Part shown: positions 1 to 11,117 of the stretch, one piece after another
Layout of the letters: each line of letters starts with the position of its first letter
How positions within the stretch are numbered: position 1 is the stretch's first letter
Assembly: GCF_000349845.1 (NCBI RefSeq)
Contig: NC_020829.1
Span: forward strand, 1,302,001 to 1,366,000
Reading direction: 5' to 3'
Origin: Pseudomonas sp. ATCC 13867
Lineage (GTDB): Bacteria > Pseudomonadota > Gammaproteobacteria > Pseudomonadales > Pseudomonadaceae
Length of the DNA stretch: 64,000 nt
Notes under the pieces: model-generated
Told to the model about the DNA's origin: nothing
The model's input: only the letters and a program-made list of their open reading frames with translations
Databases searched by the model: none
Position numbers and translations under genes: made by a program

Positions 1-410
1 CCCTCGGCGGCGCGGCGCGCCCGGCGCTGCAGGCGAACCAGCTCAACGGCATGCTCAAGGGCTTCATCGACCTGGTATTCGAGCATGAGGGCCGCTACTA
101 CGTGGCCGACTACAAGTCCAACTGGCTCGGCGCCGATGACGAGGCCTACACCGAACCGGCCCTGCGCGAGGCGTTGCTGGAGCACCGCTACGACCTGCAG
201 TACGCGCTCTACCTGTTCGCCCTGCACCGCCTGCTGCAGGCGCGCCTGCCGGACTACGACTACGAGCGGCATGTCGGCGGGGCGATGTACCTGTTCCTGC
301 GCGGCAGCCAGTCGGCGACCCAGGGCAGGTACCTGGAGCGCCCGCCGAAAACCCTGATGGAGGAACTGGACCGCTTGTTCCGCGCGGTCGACGAGGAGAT
401 GCCGGCATGA
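1..410 (+). CDS. recB: RecB, C-terminal fragment (exonuclease V beta subunit)
   Basis: This is the end of RecB, the large helicase-nuclease subunit of RecBCD, which resects and repairs double-strand breaks. The reading frame is open from base 3, so the gene begins upstream of the window. The visible part is the nuclease domain: a FIDLVF stretch is followed by VADYKSNWLG, where the Asp and Lys match the metal-binding catalytic motif of RecB-family nucleases. The stop overlaps the start of recD by four bases (ATGA), so the two are translationally coupled. An internal ATG at 51 is not the real start. Confidence 0.93.
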   Translation, partial: LGGAARPALQANQLNGMLKGFIDLVFEHEGRYYVADYKSNWLGADDEAYTEPALREALLEHRYDLQYALYLFALHRLLQARLPDYDYERHVGGAMYLFLRGSQSATQGRYLERPPKTLMEELDRLFRAVDEEMPA

Positions 411-2443
411 GTGCGCCGTTGAAAACCGCCGGTGAAATGCTCGAACTGATCGGCCGCTGGGCCGAGCGCGGCTGGCTGCGCGAGCTCGACCGCGCCTTCG
501 CCGGCTTCCTGGTGGAACGCGTGCCGGACGCGCATCCGCTGCTGATCCTGGCCGCCGCGCTGGCCAGCCACCAGCTCGGTCGCGGGCACGTCTGCCTGGA
601 CCTGGCGGCGACCCTGGCCGACAGTCGTTTCGCCCTGTCGCTGCCGCCGGAAGGCGATTCCGCCAAGGACGCGCCCGAACTGCCCGACGTGCTGCTCGAC
701 GGCATGGTGCTGGAGGCCTGGCAGGCGGCGCTGGCCGACCCGCGCCTGATCGGCGAAGGTGCTGGCGATACGCCGCTGGTGCGCGTCGGCCGGCGCCTGT
801 ACCTGCGGCGTTACTGGCAATACGAATGCGCGGTGCGCGCCGGGATCGACCAGCGCCTGCGCCAGGGCGAGGCGTTGCGTGCGAAGCTGCCCGCCGCGCC
901 ATTGCGCCAGGCGCTGGACGCGCTGTTCCCGAAGAAGCCTGGCGCGCCGGCGGACTGGCAGAAACTGGCCTGTGCGCTGGTGGCCGGCAACGCCTTCGGC
1001 ATCGTCACCGGCGGCCCCGGTACCGGCAAGACCACCACCGTGGTCAAGCTGCTGGCGCTGTTGCAAAGCCTGGCGCTGGGGGAGGGTGGACGGCCGCTGC
1101 GCATCCGCCTGGCCGCGCCTACCGGCAAGGCCGCCACGCGCCTCAACGAATCGATCGCGGGTGCGGTGAAGAGCCTGGCGCTGGACGCCCTGCCCAACGG
1201 CGAGGCGGCGCGGGAGGCGATCCCGACGGAAGTCACCACCCTGCACCGCCTGCTCGGCAGCCGCCCGGACAGCCGCCAGTTCCGCCACCATGCCGGCAAC
1301 CCGCTGGCGCTGGAACTGCTGGTGGTGGACGAGGCGTCGATGGTCGACCTGGAAATGATGGCGGCGTTGCTCGCCGCGCTGCCGCCGCGTGCACGCCTGA
1401 TCCTGCTGGGCGACAAGGACCAGTTGGCCTCGGTGGAGGCCGGCGCGGTGCTCGGCGAGCTGTGCAGCCGCGCCCGCGAAGGCCATTACCGCCCCGCCAG
1501 CCGCGACTGGCTGCAGGCGGTGACCGGCGAGCACATCGATCCGGTGCTGCTGGACGAGCAGGGCAGCGACCTCGACCAGGCCGTGGCCATGCTCCGTCAC
1601 AGCCATCGTTTCAGCGTCGACAGCGGCATCGGCCAGTTGGCCGAGGCGGTCAACGCTGGCGATATCCCGGTCTTGCGCGAAGTGTGGAAGGCCCGTCACG
1701 AAGACCTCGCCCGTATCGCCGTGGACGCCCAGGACACCCGCAACCTGCGGGGCCTGGTGGTGGACGGCGGACGTGGTGGGGACCTGTTCGGGCCGGTCGG
1801 TTACCGTCATTACCTCAGCGTGCTGGCGGCCAGGCGGCCAGCCGAGAATGCCGGCCAGGCGGCGCTGGATGAGTGGGCCCGGCTGGTGCTGGATGCGCAT
1901 GGGCAGTTCCAGCTGCTCTGCGCCTTGCGCCGTGGACCCTGGGGCGTCGAAGGGCTCAATACACTGATCACCGAACTGCTGCATGGCGAAGGGCTGATTC
2001 CCTCGACGCACGCCTGGTTCCTCGGCCGTCCGGTGCTGGTGACGCGCAACGACTACGGCCTGGGGCTGATGAATGGCGACATCGGCATCACCCTGGCGCT
2101 GCCGCAGACCGCGGCCGACGGCAGCGTGCACTGGGTGGCGCGCGTGGCCTTCCCGGCGGGCGACGGTAGCGACGCCATCCGCTGGATCCTGCCCAGCCGC
2201 CTGCAGGCGGTGGAGACGGTGTTCGCCATGACCGTGCACAAGTCCCAGGGCTCGGAGTTCACCCACGCCGCGCTGCTGCTGCCTGACAGCCTCAACCCGA
2301 TCCTCACCCGCGAGCTGGTCTACACCGGTATCACCCGCGCGCGGAAGTGGTTCACCCTGGCCAGCGCCGGGCGCGGCTGGCAGGTACTGGAGCAGGCGAC
2401 GGAGCGGCGGGTACAGCGGGCGAGCGGATTGCTGGAGCGTTGA
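407..2443 (+). CDS. recD: RecD, exodeoxyribonuclease V alpha subunit
   Basis: RecD is the fast 5'-3' helicase of the RecBCD complex. The 678-residue protein has an N-terminal RecB-interacting region. A Walker A loop GGPGTGKTTT lies near residues 200-210 and a Walker B-like LLVVDEASM near 305. GDKDQLASVEAG and TVHKSQGSEF helicase motifs follow, then a C-terminal LVYTGITRAR motif VI. The length is normal for RecD. The start overlaps the recB stop, which fixes the start codon. The recB-recD order agrees with Pseudomonas genomes. Confidence 0.96.
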   Translation: MSAPLKTAGEMLELIGRWAERGWLRELDRAFAGFLVERVPDAHPLLILAAALASHQLGRGHVCLDLAATLADSRFALSLPPEGDSAKDAPELPDVLLDGMVLEAWQAALADPRLIGEGAGDTPLVRVGRRLYLRRYWQYECAVRAGIDQRLRQGEALRAKLPAAPLRQALDALFPKKPGAPADWQKLACALVAGNAFGIVTGGPGTGKTTTVVKLLALLQSLALGEGGRPLRIRLAAPTGKAATRLNESIAGAVKSLALDALPNGEAAREAIPTEVTTLHRLLGSRPDSRQFRHHAGNPLALELLVVDEASMVDLEMMAALLAALPPRARLILLGDKDQLASVEAGAVLGELCSRAREGHYRPASRDWLQAVTGEHIDPVLLDEQGSDLDQAVAMLRHSHRFSVDSGIGQLAEAVNAGDIPVLREVWKARHEDLARIAVDAQDTRNLRGLVVDGGRGGDLFGPVGYRHYLSVLAARRPAENAGQAALDEWARLVLDAHGQFQLLCALRRGPWGVEGLNTLITELLHGEGLIPSTHAWFLGRPVLVTRNDYGLGLMNGDIGITLALPQTAADGSVHWVARVAFPAGDGSDAIRWILPSRLQAVETVFAMTVHKSQGSEFTHAALLLPDSLNPILTRELVYTGITRARKWFTLASAGRGWQVLEQATERRVQRASGLLER

Positions 2444-2910
2444 ACGCCCGTTCATGAGCTGCCGCGCGCCGGCTTGGCCGCGTTGCAAGGCAGGCTCGTG
2501 CGCGCGTCCGATCGGAGTGCTCATTTGCAGTTCGTAAATTGCGCTTCGCCATCCGTCCGGTTCGCTGTCACTTGTCCTTCGGGCCAGCCTCTGGCTGATG
2601 CTGCCATTGACCGTTGCGCCGTGCTCCGGGGTTCTGAACTGGCGCCGAGGGAGGCTGCAGGTAGACGGGGCCTCGATCCACTGCGCCGAACAGCGGTGGG
2701 CGCGGCAATGGGGCGACGGTCGCGAGTGTTGCCCGTGGGTGAACGCTCCGTGCCGCAGCTGGGCCATGCGCCGGACTTCGCTCTCGGAGAAGGAGGGCAG
2801 GCGTGGCGGGAAGCACGAATCCGGCCAGGCCCTGTGTGTTTGCTCCCGATTTTGAACTTTTTAGATTTGTCTGATGTTCCTCTCGCTGGCGATCCACGAG
2901 GCTGGCGACC
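2444..2910. other. intergenic region without a supported gene
   Basis: These 467 bases separate recD from the sensor kinase gene. No frame here has convincing codon use or a recognisable product. A short AT-richer stretch at about 2848-2880 precedes the kinase start and is the likeliest place for its promoter. No terminator hairpin for recD was seen. Confidence 0.4.
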
Positions 2911-5757
2911 ATGAAGCTCAAGCAGTTCCTTCGACCCCAGGATTCGTCGTTCTCCACTCCAAAGGCCGCACGCAAACTGTTATTCCTGCTGGCCTGGATG
3001 GTTCTGGTCTGTTTGATCTGTGCATTGGGTCTCTTTCTCAATTCGGCGCTGAACAACGAGATATCGCAACTGCGCCGGCAGATGAATGCCGCCATGTACG
3101 ATGCCCAGGAGCATTTCGACCAGCGCGAGTCATTGCTGGAGCACATCAGCCACGGCGCCGCCTACGGGGCGCGCGAGCCGCAGGTGCAGTGGCGCCAGTT
3201 GGGCGCGCCGGTGCCTGCCCACGAGCATATCTACGTGAGCCTCGGCGATCCGCTGCGGAGCTGGAGCCTGTCCCTGTCCGGCCGCGACATAAGCGAGCTG
3301 GAGCAGAAACGCCTCAACCTGCTCTACGTCTCGCCCGGCGTCGACAGCGAGGTTTCCTGGCTCTACAGGTCGCCGGCGCTCAACGCCGTGGTGCCGGCCC
3401 TGGTGCTCGCCGCCCTGGCTACGCCCGGCACGGAAAAGGAAGAGCGGACGGTACGCTGGCTGGCGGACCCGGCCGACCCTCAGTCCCGGCAGTACCTGTT
3501 CACCCGCGTGGCCAGCGAACAGGACGCCGGCTGGCTGGGCCTGGAAATGCTCGGCTCCGACCTCGGCGCCGCCTTCAATGTGCCCGGGGCCGGGTGCTTC
3601 CTGCTGATGGACCGCGAGCATCGGGTGATCCTCGGCAGCGCCGTCACGCCCCACCTCGGGGAGCAGTTCAGCGACCTCTGGGAACGGGACAGTTTCGCCT
3701 TCAGCGGGCCGGGCCTGATCCCCCGGCATCTGGCGCTGCTCAAGCACCTGGGCAGCTCCGACTGGTCGCTGATCTACTACTTCGACCTCTCCAGCGTACT
3801 GGTACCGCTTTGGCCGAAAGTGCTGGTCTCGCTGCTGCTGTTCATGGGCGGGAGTCTCACCGCCTGGGGGCTGTACCGGCGGATCAATCGCCGGTTGATC
3901 GTTCCGGCGCAGCAGCGCCTGGAGGCGCTGGTGGATAGCGAGCGCTTTTCCCGCGCGATGATCCAGACCGCCCCGGTCGCTCTCTGCGTACTGCGTCGCC
4001 GCGACGCCGCGGTGGTGCTGGAGAACCGCCTGGCGCAGCAGTGGCTGGGCAGTGGCGAGGCGCGCCGGCAGTGGAGCTGCGGCTGGCTCGAGCGCGCTTT
4101 CGAGAAGGACAATGAAGGAGGTTTCGAGGAGATCGATACCTCCACCGGCAAGCATCTCTATCTGTGTTACACGCCAACCCGCTACAAGGGGGAGGAGGTG
4201 CTCTGCTGCGCCTTCAGCGACATCAGCGCGCGCAAGCAGACCGAAGAGGCGCTGGCCGAGGCCAAGCGCCTGTCGGATGCCGCCAACGAAGCCAAGACCC
4301 TGTTCCTGGCCACCATGAGCCATGAGATCCGCACTCCGCTGTACGGCGTGCTGGGCACCCTCGAACTGCTCGGCCGCACGGCGCTGGACCACCAGCAGTC
4401 CGGTTACCTGCGGGCCATCCAGCGCTCCTCGTCGACCCTGTTGCAACTGATCAGCGACGTGCTCGATGTGTCCAAGATCGAAGCTGGCCAACTGGGCCTG
4501 GAACCGGTGGAGTTTTCGGCGCTGGAACTGACCCAGGATACCGTGCAGTCCTACGCCGCCGCCGCGCGGGCCAAGGGCCTGCAGATCTATGCCATCTGCG
4601 ATCCGCAGATGCCCGAGCGGGTATATGGCGACGCCCCGCGCATTCGCCAGGTGCTCAACAACCTGCTGAGCAACGCGGTGAAGTTCACCGACAGCGGACG
4701 CATCGTCATGCGGGTACGCGCCGAGCCGGGAGAGGGCCGCCAGATGCTGGTGCACTGGCAGGTCACCGATACCGGTATCGGTATCCCGCAGGCGCTGCAG
4801 TTGCGCCTGTTCGACCCGTTCTACCAGGTGACCAATCCCTCCCGCATGGACGGTGGCACCGGCCTGGGCCTGTCGATCTGCCGACGCCTCACGGAGCTCA
4901 TGCATGGACAGCTGCGGGTGGTCAGCGACATGGGCCTGGGCAGCAGTTTTTCCCTCAGCCTGCCGTTGCTGCGAGTGGATGTGCTGCCCAGCGCCGAGAC
5001 GCGCCTGTGCGCCTCGCCGGTCTGGGTCCACACGCCGATCCGCGAGCTCTCGGAAAACCTGTGTAGCTGGATCAACCGCTGGGGAGCGCGGGGACGGGTG
5101 GCGCCGCTGGACCAACTGTTCGACGAGGACCCCGAGGCGGTGCTGCTGGACCTGCGCTTCAATCCCCACGACCGGACGCCGTTCCCGGCCTGGAAGGGCT
5201 GCCGGGTGGTGGTCTCCGACCTGAGCGGCGAACAACCGCGCAAGGAGGACTGCGACTGGCACGTCGGACGCTACAACATCAGCGGGATCTGCCGCGCCAT
5301 CGGCCTGGCCCAGGGGTGCTGCGCCGGCGATTCCCTGCGCCAGCTCGAATCGCCCAGCGATGGCCCGCTGGGGCTGCGGGTAATGCTGGTGGAGGACAAC
5401 CCGATCAACCAACTGATCCTGCGGGACCAGTTGGAGACCCTCGGCTGCAGCGTGGAGCTCACCTCCGATGGCAAGCAGGCCCTGGGGCGCTGGCGCGATG
5501 GTGAGTTCGACGTGGTGCTGACCGACGTCAACATGCCCAACATGAACGGCTACGAGCTGACCCGCACGCTCCGCCGGCGTGGCTGCCGGGTGCCGATCAT
5601 CGGCGCCACCGCCAATGCCATGCGCGAAGAGAACGAGCGCTGCCTGGCGGCGGGCATGGACCTGTGCCTGCTCAAGCCGGTGGACCTGCGGACCCTGCGC
5701 CAGTGCCTGACCACCCTGCCCACGGAGGCGCACGCATGCGATCCCAGCGAATCCTGA
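2911..5757 (+). CDS. pvrS: Hybrid sensor histidine kinase, PvrS/RocS-like
   Basis: This is a membrane hybrid kinase of 948 residues. One membrane helix lies near residues 23-46 and a second near 299-322, with a periplasmic sensor domain between them. A PAS-like region leads to a HisKA domain ([10 protein letters not shown], His about 471). The ATPase has an N-box [17 protein letters not shown] and [10 protein letters not shown]-terminal receiver has VEDNPINQ and a phospho-acceptor Asp near 872. No Hpt domain follows, so phosphate must pass to a separate Hpt protein or straight to a regulator. The next gene overlaps its end. Gene order matches pvrS-pvrR-rcsC-rcsB of P. aeruginosa PA14, and RocS kinases are close relatives. 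The exact symbol is inferred. Confidence 0.82.
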   Translation: MKLKQFLRPQDSSFSTPKAARKLLFLLAWMVLVCLICALGLFLNSALNNEISQLRRQMNAAMYDAQEHFDQRESLLEHISHGAAYGAREPQVQWRQLGAPVPAHEHIYVSLGDPLRSWSLSLSGRDISELEQKRLNLLYVSPGVDSEVSWLYRSPALNAVVPALVLAALATPGTEKEERTVRWLADPADPQSRQYLFTRVASEQDAGWLGLEMLGSDLGAAFNVPGAGCFLLMDREHRVILGSAVTPHLGEQFSDLWERDSFAFSGPGLIPRHLALLKHLGSSDWSLIYYFDLSSVLVPLWPKVLVSLLLFMGGSLTAWGLYRRINRRLIVPAQQRLEALVDSERFSRAMIQTAPVALCVLRRRDAAVVLENRLAQQWLGSGEARRQWSCGWLERAFEKDNEGGFEEIDTSTGKHLYLCYTPTRYKGEEVLCCAFSDISARKQTEEALAEAKRLSDAANEAKTLFLATMSHEIRTPLYGVLGTLELLGRTALDHQQSGYLRAIQRSSSTLLQLISDVLDVSKIEAGQLGLEPVEFSALELTQDTVQSYAAAARAKGLQIYAICDPQMPERVYGDAPRIRQVLNNLLSNAVKFTDSGRIVMRVRAEPGEGRQMLVHWQVTDTGIGIPQALQLRLFDPFYQVTNPSRMDGGTGLGLSICRRLTELMHGQLRVVSDMGLGSSFSLSLPLLRVDVLPSAETRLCASPVWVHTPIRELSENLCSWINRWGARGRVAPLDQLFDEDPEAVLLDLRFNPHDRTPFPAWKGCRVVVSDLSGEQPRKEDCDWHVGRYNISGICRAIGLAQGCCAGDSLRQLESPSDGPLGLRVMLVEDNPINQLILRDQLETLGCSVELTSDGKQALGRWRDGEFDVVLTDVNMPNMNGYELTRTLRRRGCRVPIIGATANAMREENERCLAAGMDLCLLKPVDLRTLRQCLTTLPTEAHACDPSES

Positions 5758-6932
5758 TCGTCGAGGATCAGCCGTTCCAGCGCGAGTACCTGCTCAACCT
5801 GTTCCGCGAACTGGGCGCGGAGGACCTGCGTGCCGCCGAGGATGGCGACGACGCCTTGCGCTGCCTGGCGGAGGAGCGTTTCGACCTGGTGCTCAGCGAC
5901 CTGATGATGCCCGGCCTGGACGGCGTGCAGCTGATCCAGCGCCTGGCGGCGCTGGAACGCCCGCCGCTGCTGGCGATCATGACCTCCGCGCCGCGCCGGC
6001 TGATGGGCAGCGCCTGCATGGTGGCGCGGGCGCACGGCATCAGCGTACTGGAACTGATCGCCAAGCCGGCTCGCGCGCCGGCCATCCGCCGGCTGCTGGA
6101 AAAGCTCTCCGCGCGCCTGGAGCGCTGCGAGCGCCGTGCCCGGCCAAAGCTGCCCCTATTCGGCGGCGAGGAGCTGGAGCGTGCCTTGCGCGAGGGGCAG
6201 ATGTGCGCCTGGTTCCAGCCCAAGTCATCGCTGATCGACGGCCGTATCGTCGCCGCCGAAGCGCTGGTGCGCTGGGAGCATCCCGATTACGGCGTACTGC
6301 GCCCCGGCAGCTTCATGGGCGCGCTGACCGAGGCCGGGCTCGACGAGGCGTTGCTGTGGCATGTGCTGGAACAGGCCATCAAGACGCAGCTGGAGTGGGC
6401 GCGGCTGGGCTTTCGCCTGACGATGGCGGTGAATCTGCCGACTCACCTGCTGGACGATCCGGAACTGCCGGACCGGTTGGCGCTGTTCGTCGCCGAGCAG
6501 GGCGGGGTCCCAGCGCACATCGTTTTCGAGCTGCTCGAATGCAGTTGCACCGTGACCCTGGCCAACTACTACGCCGGCACCTGCCGCCTGCGCATGAAGG
6601 GGTTCGGCCTGGCCCAGGATGACTTCGGCCAGGGCTACAGCTCGTTGTACAACCTGGTCTCCACGCCGTTCACCGAGCTGAAGATCGATCGCGCGCTGGT
6701 CCACGGCTGCGTGGACGACGAGGGGCTGGTGGCAGCACTGGAAAGCATCATCAAGCTGGGGCGCCAACTGGGCCTGGAGGTGATCGCCGAAGGCGTCGAG
6801 CATCCCGAGGAGCTGGCCTTGCTGCGCCGCCTGCGCTGCGACTGCGCGCAGGGCTACCTGATCTCCGAACCGGTACCGCCCGCCGTGTTCACCCGCCTCC
6901 TGCGCCAGGAGCGGCAGGCGATGGCCCGGTGA
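5736..6932 (+). CDS. pvrR: Response regulator with EAL phosphodiesterase domain, PvrR/RocR-like
   Basis: This 398-residue cytoplasmic protein joins a receiver (Asp about 55) to an EAL domain that should hydrolyse cyclic di-GMP. The catalytic signature looks complete: EALVRW with Glu about 175, QDDFGQGYSSL with the Asp pair near 295, LKIDRALV and IAEGVEHPEE. It is therefore predicted to be active. The start at 5736 (MRSQRIL) is chosen because the receiver begins there and GGAGG lies just upstream. It overlaps the kinase stop by 22 bases. Family members PvrR and RocR lower cyclic di-GMP and alter biofilm and Cup fimbriae. Confidence 0.88.
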   Translation: MRSQRILIVEDQPFQREYLLNLFRELGAEDLRAAEDGDDALRCLAEERFDLVLSDLMMPGLDGVQLIQRLAALERPPLLAIMTSAPRRLMGSACMVARAHGISVLELIAKPARAPAIRRLLEKLSARLERCERRARPKLPLFGGEELERALREGQMCAWFQPKSSLIDGRIVAAEALVRWEHPDYGVLRPGSFMGALTEAGLDEALLWHVLEQAIKTQLEWARLGFRLTMAVNLPTHLLDDPELPDRLALFVAEQGGVPAHIVFELLECSCTVTLANYYAGTCRLRMKGFGLAQDDFGQGYSSLYNLVSTPFTELKIDRALVHGCVDDEGLVAALESIIKLGRQLGLEVIAEGVEHPEELALLRRLRCDCAQGYLISEPVPPAVFTRLLRQERQAMAR

Positions 6933-6967
6933 TGCAGAACATGAATCAGCGGATTGCCTGACGCGGC

Positions 6968-6992
6968 CCCCCTGCCAGAGGCCGGGCAGGTC
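6968..6992. other. Weak hairpin between pvrR-like and rcsC-like genes
   Basis: CCTGCC and GGCAGG pair around a short loop in the 145-base gap. There is no T-run. It may attenuate transcription or be chance. The gap suggests that the second kinase gene can be expressed separately. Confidence 0.2.
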
Positions 6993-7077
6993 GCCGAATT
7001 ACCCTCCCACATCTACAGTTTTCGGGTAGTTGGCGATCAGCCTCCGCCATTTTCCGCCAGACCGGATGCATTTCTGC

Positions 7078-10000
7078 ATGAAGGAACATGACCACGGTTC
7101 GATCCGCAAGTTGGCGAGCAATTCGCTGCGCCTGAACATCGCTCTGCTGGGGGTCGTGTCCCTGGCCTTGCTGCTGGTCGGTGCCTGCTACTGGGCGCTG
7201 GGCCGCGTCGTGCAGGAAGAGCGCGACAAGGTGTACTTCCATTTCAGCCGCCTGGTGGGCGATATCCACGAACACGAGGCTTTTCTCTACCGTATTGCCC
7301 AGCAGAGCGACGAGTCGACCCAGCGCCTGGATCTGGATGTGATCCCCCTGCAGCGCCGTCTGCTGACCCGCGAGGACGGCATGGAAATCCACGAGGGGCG
7401 CGAGTTCTCCTTCGCCCTGCCGTTCACCCTCGCGCAGCAAGTCCGCGACCTCGACACGCGGGAGAAGCCCGGCACCTTCTCCTTGGGAGTGCTGCTGGCG
7501 AATTTCTACAGCAGCTACTGGAGCGGCTCGGCGTTTCCCGCGCCGCAACTGCTGGTGATCGACCTGCATGGCCCGACCAGCATCGCCGTGCCCTCCATTG
7601 GCAATTCCCGCGATCAGCGCCCGCTGACGCGGCGCAGCTACCTGCCGGTGATCGAGCGCGTGCGCCAGGTTCTGGAGGCGCACAAGCCGCAGCGCAGCGA
7701 TGCCCAGGTGCACTGGGCGCCGGCGCAGAGCTATACCGGCGGCGCCAGTCGGGAGTTGCTGGCGTACGTCAGTCTCGACCTGCCCGATGCGCTCTGGTGG
7801 GAGTCCGACCTGGATCGCCGGGTCGTGGCCGTATCGGTGCTGGACCTGGAACGGATCAACGATTTCGAGCAGGTTCTCGAGCGCCCGGTGTTCGACGAAC
7901 TGGAACTGATCTCCCCGCGCGGCGACCTATTGATCGATATCGTGGGGAAGGCGGATGACTACGAGGATGGCCTGAACATCGGCACCAGCGGGCTGGTGAT
8001 CAAGGTGCGCAGCGAGTTCGACGGCGGCTGGACCGGACTCTACCGTCTCAACTACCGGAACTACTTCCGGTATGCCAAGTGGCAGTTCCTGGGTGGTCTG
8101 GCGCTGATCCTCGGCAGCCTGGCCGGCGGCTGGCTCGCCATCCGCTGGTACGCGCGCCGGGTAGTCGGGCCGGCGCGCCAGGCGCACCTGGACATCGTCG
8201 AGAGCGACATCTTCAGCCGCGCGGTGATCCAGACCGCGCCGGTGGCCCTGTGCGTGCTGCGTCGCGATAACCACCAGGTGGTGATGCAGAACCGCCTGGC
8301 CGAACTCTGGCTGGGCGATGCCGAGTCGATCACCCGCCTGAGCCGCGACTGGGATCTTTCCGGTAACGCCGAGGAGGTCGCCAACGAGTTCGTCCTGCAG
8401 GTCGAGGAACGCTACCTGCATGCCATCTTCGCCCTGACCCGCTACAAGGGCGAGGCGGTAGTGCTCTGTACCTTCAACGACATCAGCGCGCACCAGCAGG
8501 CGCAGAAGGTGCTGTTCGAGGCCAAGCATTCGGCGGACGCCGCCAGCGCGGCCAAGTCGGTGTTTCTCGCCACCATGAGCCACGAGATACGCACGCCGCT
8601 GTACGGCGTGCTGGGTACCCTGGAACTGCTCGGCCTGACCGAACTGAGCCGCCAGCAATGCGATTACCTGAACACCATCCAGCGCTCCTCATCCACCCTG
8701 CTGCAACTGATCAGCGACATCCTCGACGTATCGAAGATCGAGGCCGGGCAGATGGCGCTGGAACCGGTGGAGTTCAACCCGCTGGAGCTGGCCGAGGATG
8801 CGGTGGCCGCCTACGCCGCGCTGGCCGATGGCAAGGAACTGCAGCTCTACGCCTGCATCGATGCCGACCTGCCCGGCCTGATGCTCGGCGATGCGGCGCG
8901 TATTCGGCAGATTCTCAACAACCTCCTGAGCAATGCCGTCAAGTTCACCGATATCGGCCGCGTGGTGCTGCGCCTGAAGGTGACCGCCAGCGAGATCGAC
9001 CAGGTCACCCTGCAATGGCAGGTGACCGATACCGGCATCGGTATTTCCCAGGAGCAGCAGCGCCGCCTGTTCGAGCCCTTCTACCAGGCGCACGGCCAGG
9101 AGCATACGGTGAGCGGCACCGGTCTGGGCCTGTCGATCTGTTCGCGGCTGAGCGAGCTGATGGGCGGCCAACTGCGGGTGGTCAGCGAGACGGGGCTGGG
9201 CAGCAGCTTCACCTTCACCCTGTCGCTGCCGGTACTGGACGCGCGCCAGCCGGTGTGCCGGAACACGCAACTGCTGCAGGACTCCATCTACATACGGGCG
9301 CCGGTCAAGGAGCTGGCACAGAGCCTGGCGGCGTGGATCGAGTGCTGGGGGGCGCAGGCGCTGGTGGTCGACACGCTGCCGCTGGAGACGCCACCCAACG
9401 CGGTACTGTTCGACCTGCTCGGTTGCGATATCGAGCCCCGGTGGCCGGCAGCGCGGGTCTGCGCGCTGGCCGAGCCCGGCCTGCCGCTGCAGGCGACTCC
9501 GCAGGGTTGGACGGTAAGCCTGTATCATCTGGCGGGTATCGCCCAGGCCCTGTACCTGGCGCAGCAGGGCGGTGTTGGCGAGGCGGAGCCGGCGCCGCGG
9601 CCGACGCGTCTGGGCAAGCTGGGCCTGCGTGTCCTGGTGGCCGAGGACAACCCGATCAACCAGGCGTTGCTCAAGGAGCAACTGGAGGAGCTCGGTTGCC
9701 GCGTCACCCTCACCGGCAACGGTCGGGAAGCGTTGCTGCGTTGGCAGCCGGGGGCGTTCGACGCGTTGCTCACCGATGTCAACATGCCGATCATGAATGG
9801 CTATGAGCTGGTGCGGGAATTGCGCCAGCAGGACGGCGAGCTGCCGATCATCGGCGTGACCGCCAACGCCCTGCGCGAGGAGGGCGAGCGCTGCATGGCG
9901 GTGGGCATGAATGCCTGGCTGGTCAAACCGATGAGCCTGCGCACGCTGTACGACGGCCTGCTCAAGGTCAGTGGCCATCTGGTGGAGGTGCTGGAGGAAC

Positions 10001-10317
10001 CGGTGGCGGAACCGGACGAGAAGCCGCCGATGAGCGATGGCATCCAGGTGTCGGAAAAGATGCGCGATCTGTTCATCCGAACCATGCGCCAGGACATGCA
10101 CGGCGTGCAGCAGGCTCTGCAGGATAACGACCTAGCCACCGTCCGTCAGCAGGTCCATCGCCTGCGTGGTGCGCTGGCGGTGGTACAGGCCCATGTCCTC
10201 AGCGACGCTTGCAGTGCGGTGGAAGAGGCGCTGGTCACCCAGCCCGCCGGGCCGGAGCTGACCGCGGCGGTGACGATGTTGATGGAGCGTATCGAGAGCG
10301 CGCTGGCGCACCTCTGA
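7078..10317 (+). CDS. rcsC: Hybrid sensor histidine kinase with Hpt domain, RcsC-like
   Basis: This is an unorthodox membrane kinase of about 1079 residues. Membrane helices lie near 20-42 and 335-357, flanking a periplasmic domain. They are followed by a PAS-like region, HisKA (His about 502), an ATPase domain with DTGIGIS and SGTGLGLS, a receiver (Asp about 900) and a C-terminal Hpt domain (VHRLRGAL, His about 1027). The Hpt is the main difference from the first kinase. The catalytic cores of the two are near copies, so they are paralogues. Starts at 7030 (TTG) and 7066 (ATG) are also open; 7078 is preferred because it places the first helix close to the N terminus. The neighbouring NarL-type regulator is the likely final acceptor. 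Confidence 0.82.
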   Translation: MKEHDHGSIRKLASNSLRLNIALLGVVSLALLLVGACYWALGRVVQEERDKVYFHFSRLVGDIHEHEAFLYRIAQQSDESTQRLDLDVIPLQRRLLTREDGMEIHEGREFSFALPFTLAQQVRDLDTREKPGTFSLGVLLANFYSSYWSGSAFPAPQLLVIDLHGPTSIAVPSIGNSRDQRPLTRRSYLPVIERVRQVLEAHKPQRSDAQVHWAPAQSYTGGASRELLAYVSLDLPDALWWESDLDRRVVAVSVLDLERINDFEQVLERPVFDELELISPRGDLLIDIVGKADDYEDGLNIGTSGLVIKVRSEFDGGWTGLYRLNYRNYFRYAKWQFLGGLALILGSLAGGWLAIRWYARRVVGPARQAHLDIVESDIFSRAVIQTAPVALCVLRRDNHQVVMQNRLAELWLGDAESITRLSRDWDLSGNAEEVANEFVLQVEERYLHAIFALTRYKGEAVVLCTFNDISAHQQAQKVLFEAKHSADAASAAKSVFLATMSHEIRTPLYGVLGTLELLGLTELSRQQCDYLNTIQRSSSTLLQLISDILDVSKIEAGQMALEPVEFNPLELAEDAVAAYAALADGKELQLYACIDADLPGLMLGDAARIRQILNNLLSNAVKFTDIGRVVLRLKVTASEIDQVTLQWQVTDTGIGISQEQQRRLFEPFYQAHGQEHTVSGTGLGLSICSRLSELMGGQLRVVSETGLGSSFTFTLSLPVLDARQPVCRNTQLLQDSIYIRAPVKELAQSLAAWIECWGAQALVVDTLPLETPPNAVLFDLLGCDIEPRWPAARVCALAEPGLPLQATPQGWTVSLYHLAGIAQALYLAQQGGVGEAEPAPRPTRLGKLGLRVLVAEDNPINQALLKEQLEELGCRVTLTGNGREALLRWQPGAFDALLTDVNMPIMNGYELVRELRQQDGELPIIGVTANALREEGERCMAVGMNAWLVKPMSLRTLYDGLLKVSGHLVEVLEEPVAEPDEKPPMSDGIQVSEKMRDLFIRTMRQDMHGVQQALQDNDLATVRQQVHRLRGALAVVQAHVLSDACSAVEEALVTQPAGPELTAAVTMLMERIESALAHL

Positions 10318-10415
10318 GAGCCGGATACGATCAGGGACTACTCTAAAGAAGAAGATTAGCCGTTCCTGCAAGTGTCCAGGCACCGATATCCAATGTTGGA
10401 ACCCAAGAAGAACTC

Positions 10416-11066
10416 ATGGACAAAGTCAGAATAATAGTGGCGGACGACCATCCCATCGTGCTGATGGGCGTGCGCGAGATGATAGAGCGGGATGATCTCT
10501 TCGAGGTGATCGGCGAAGCCCACAACTCCAGCGAGCTGGTGGCGTTGTGCCGTGACCTGCGGCCGGCCATAGCGATCACCGATTTCAACATGCCCGGCGA
10601 CCAGACCTATGGCGACGGCCTCAAGCTGATCGAGTACCTGCTGCGCAATTTCCCCGATACCCGCATCCTGATTCTCACCATGCTGTCCAACCCGCTGATT
10701 CTCTCCAGCCTGTACGACCTGGGCGTGCAGGGGGTGATCCTGAAGAACGGCGACCTCAACGAGATCCTGGTGGCGCTCAGGGCATTGTCCCAGGGGCGGG
10801 TCTACCGTGGGCCGAGCATGCAGTCGGCGAACAGCGTGCTGGCCAGCAAGGACGACGTGGATGGCCGTATCGCCAGCCTGTCGGTGAAAGAGTACGAGGT
10901 CCTGCGCCACTTCGTTTCCGGCCTGAGCGTGCGGGATATCGCCCAACTGCTCAACCGCAGCATCAAGACCGTCAGCGCGCAGAAGATTTCCGCCATGCGC
11001 AAGCTTGACGTGGATACTGACCAGGCACTGCTGACCTTCTGCGTGAAGGCCAACCTGTTCCAGTGA
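10416..11066 (+). CDS. rcsB: NarL/FixJ-type response regulator, RcsB/RocA-like
   Basis: This 216-residue two-domain regulator has an N-terminal receiver with VADDHPIV and a phospho-acceptor Asp near residue 56 (ITDFNMPG). Its C-terminal LuxR-type helix-turn-helix covers about 155-216 (LSVKEYEVLRHFVSGLSVRDIAQLLNRSIKTVS, given here only as a landmark in pieces: LSVKEYEVL, SVRDIAQLL, IKTVSAQK). It sits 98 bases after the Hpt-bearing kinase and is followed by a strong terminator. In PA14 the corresponding RcsB activates cupD fimbriae, and RocA1 acts on cupC. The target here is inferred to be the fimbrial operon at 25890-31934. Confidence 0.85.
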   Translation: MDKVRIIVADDHPIVLMGVREMIERDDLFEVIGEAHNSSELVALCRDLRPAIAITDFNMPGDQTYGDGLKLIEYLLRNFPDTRILILTMLSNPLILSSLYDLGVQGVILKNGDLNEILVALRALSQGRVYRGPSMQSANSVLASKDDVDGRIASLSVKEYEVLRHFVSGLSVRDIAQLLNRSIKTVSAQKISAMRKLDVDTDQALLTFCVKANLFQ

Positions 11067-11075
11067 GTACCCGAG

Positions 11076-11117
11076 GCCCGGTACGAAAGCCGCCGGCTTT
11101 CGTACCGGGCTTGTTGC
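11076..11117 (+). terminator. Rho-independent terminator after rcsB-like gene
   Basis: A perfect 16-bp inverted repeat (11076-11091 with 11095-11110, arms beginning GCCCGGTACGAAAGCC) has a three-base loop and is followed by TTGTTGC. It closes the signalling operon. The tail is short, but the stem is very strong. Confidence 0.85.

Noticed and set aside
260..2767. 835-codon open frame on the minus strand across recD
   Set aside because: Antisense shadow of recD. Its composition (very rich in Arg, Gln, Ala, Gly) is typical of GC-rich codon-position bias, and it has no motif.
3130..5733. 867-codon open frame opposite the first kinase
   Set aside because: Mirror of the kinase gene with no recognisable domains. 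The kinase motifs on the plus strand are complete.
7030..7077. TTG or ATG starts upstream of the second kinase
   Set aside because: The upstream codons add a short polar extension without a good ribosome site. They remain possible but are not preferred.
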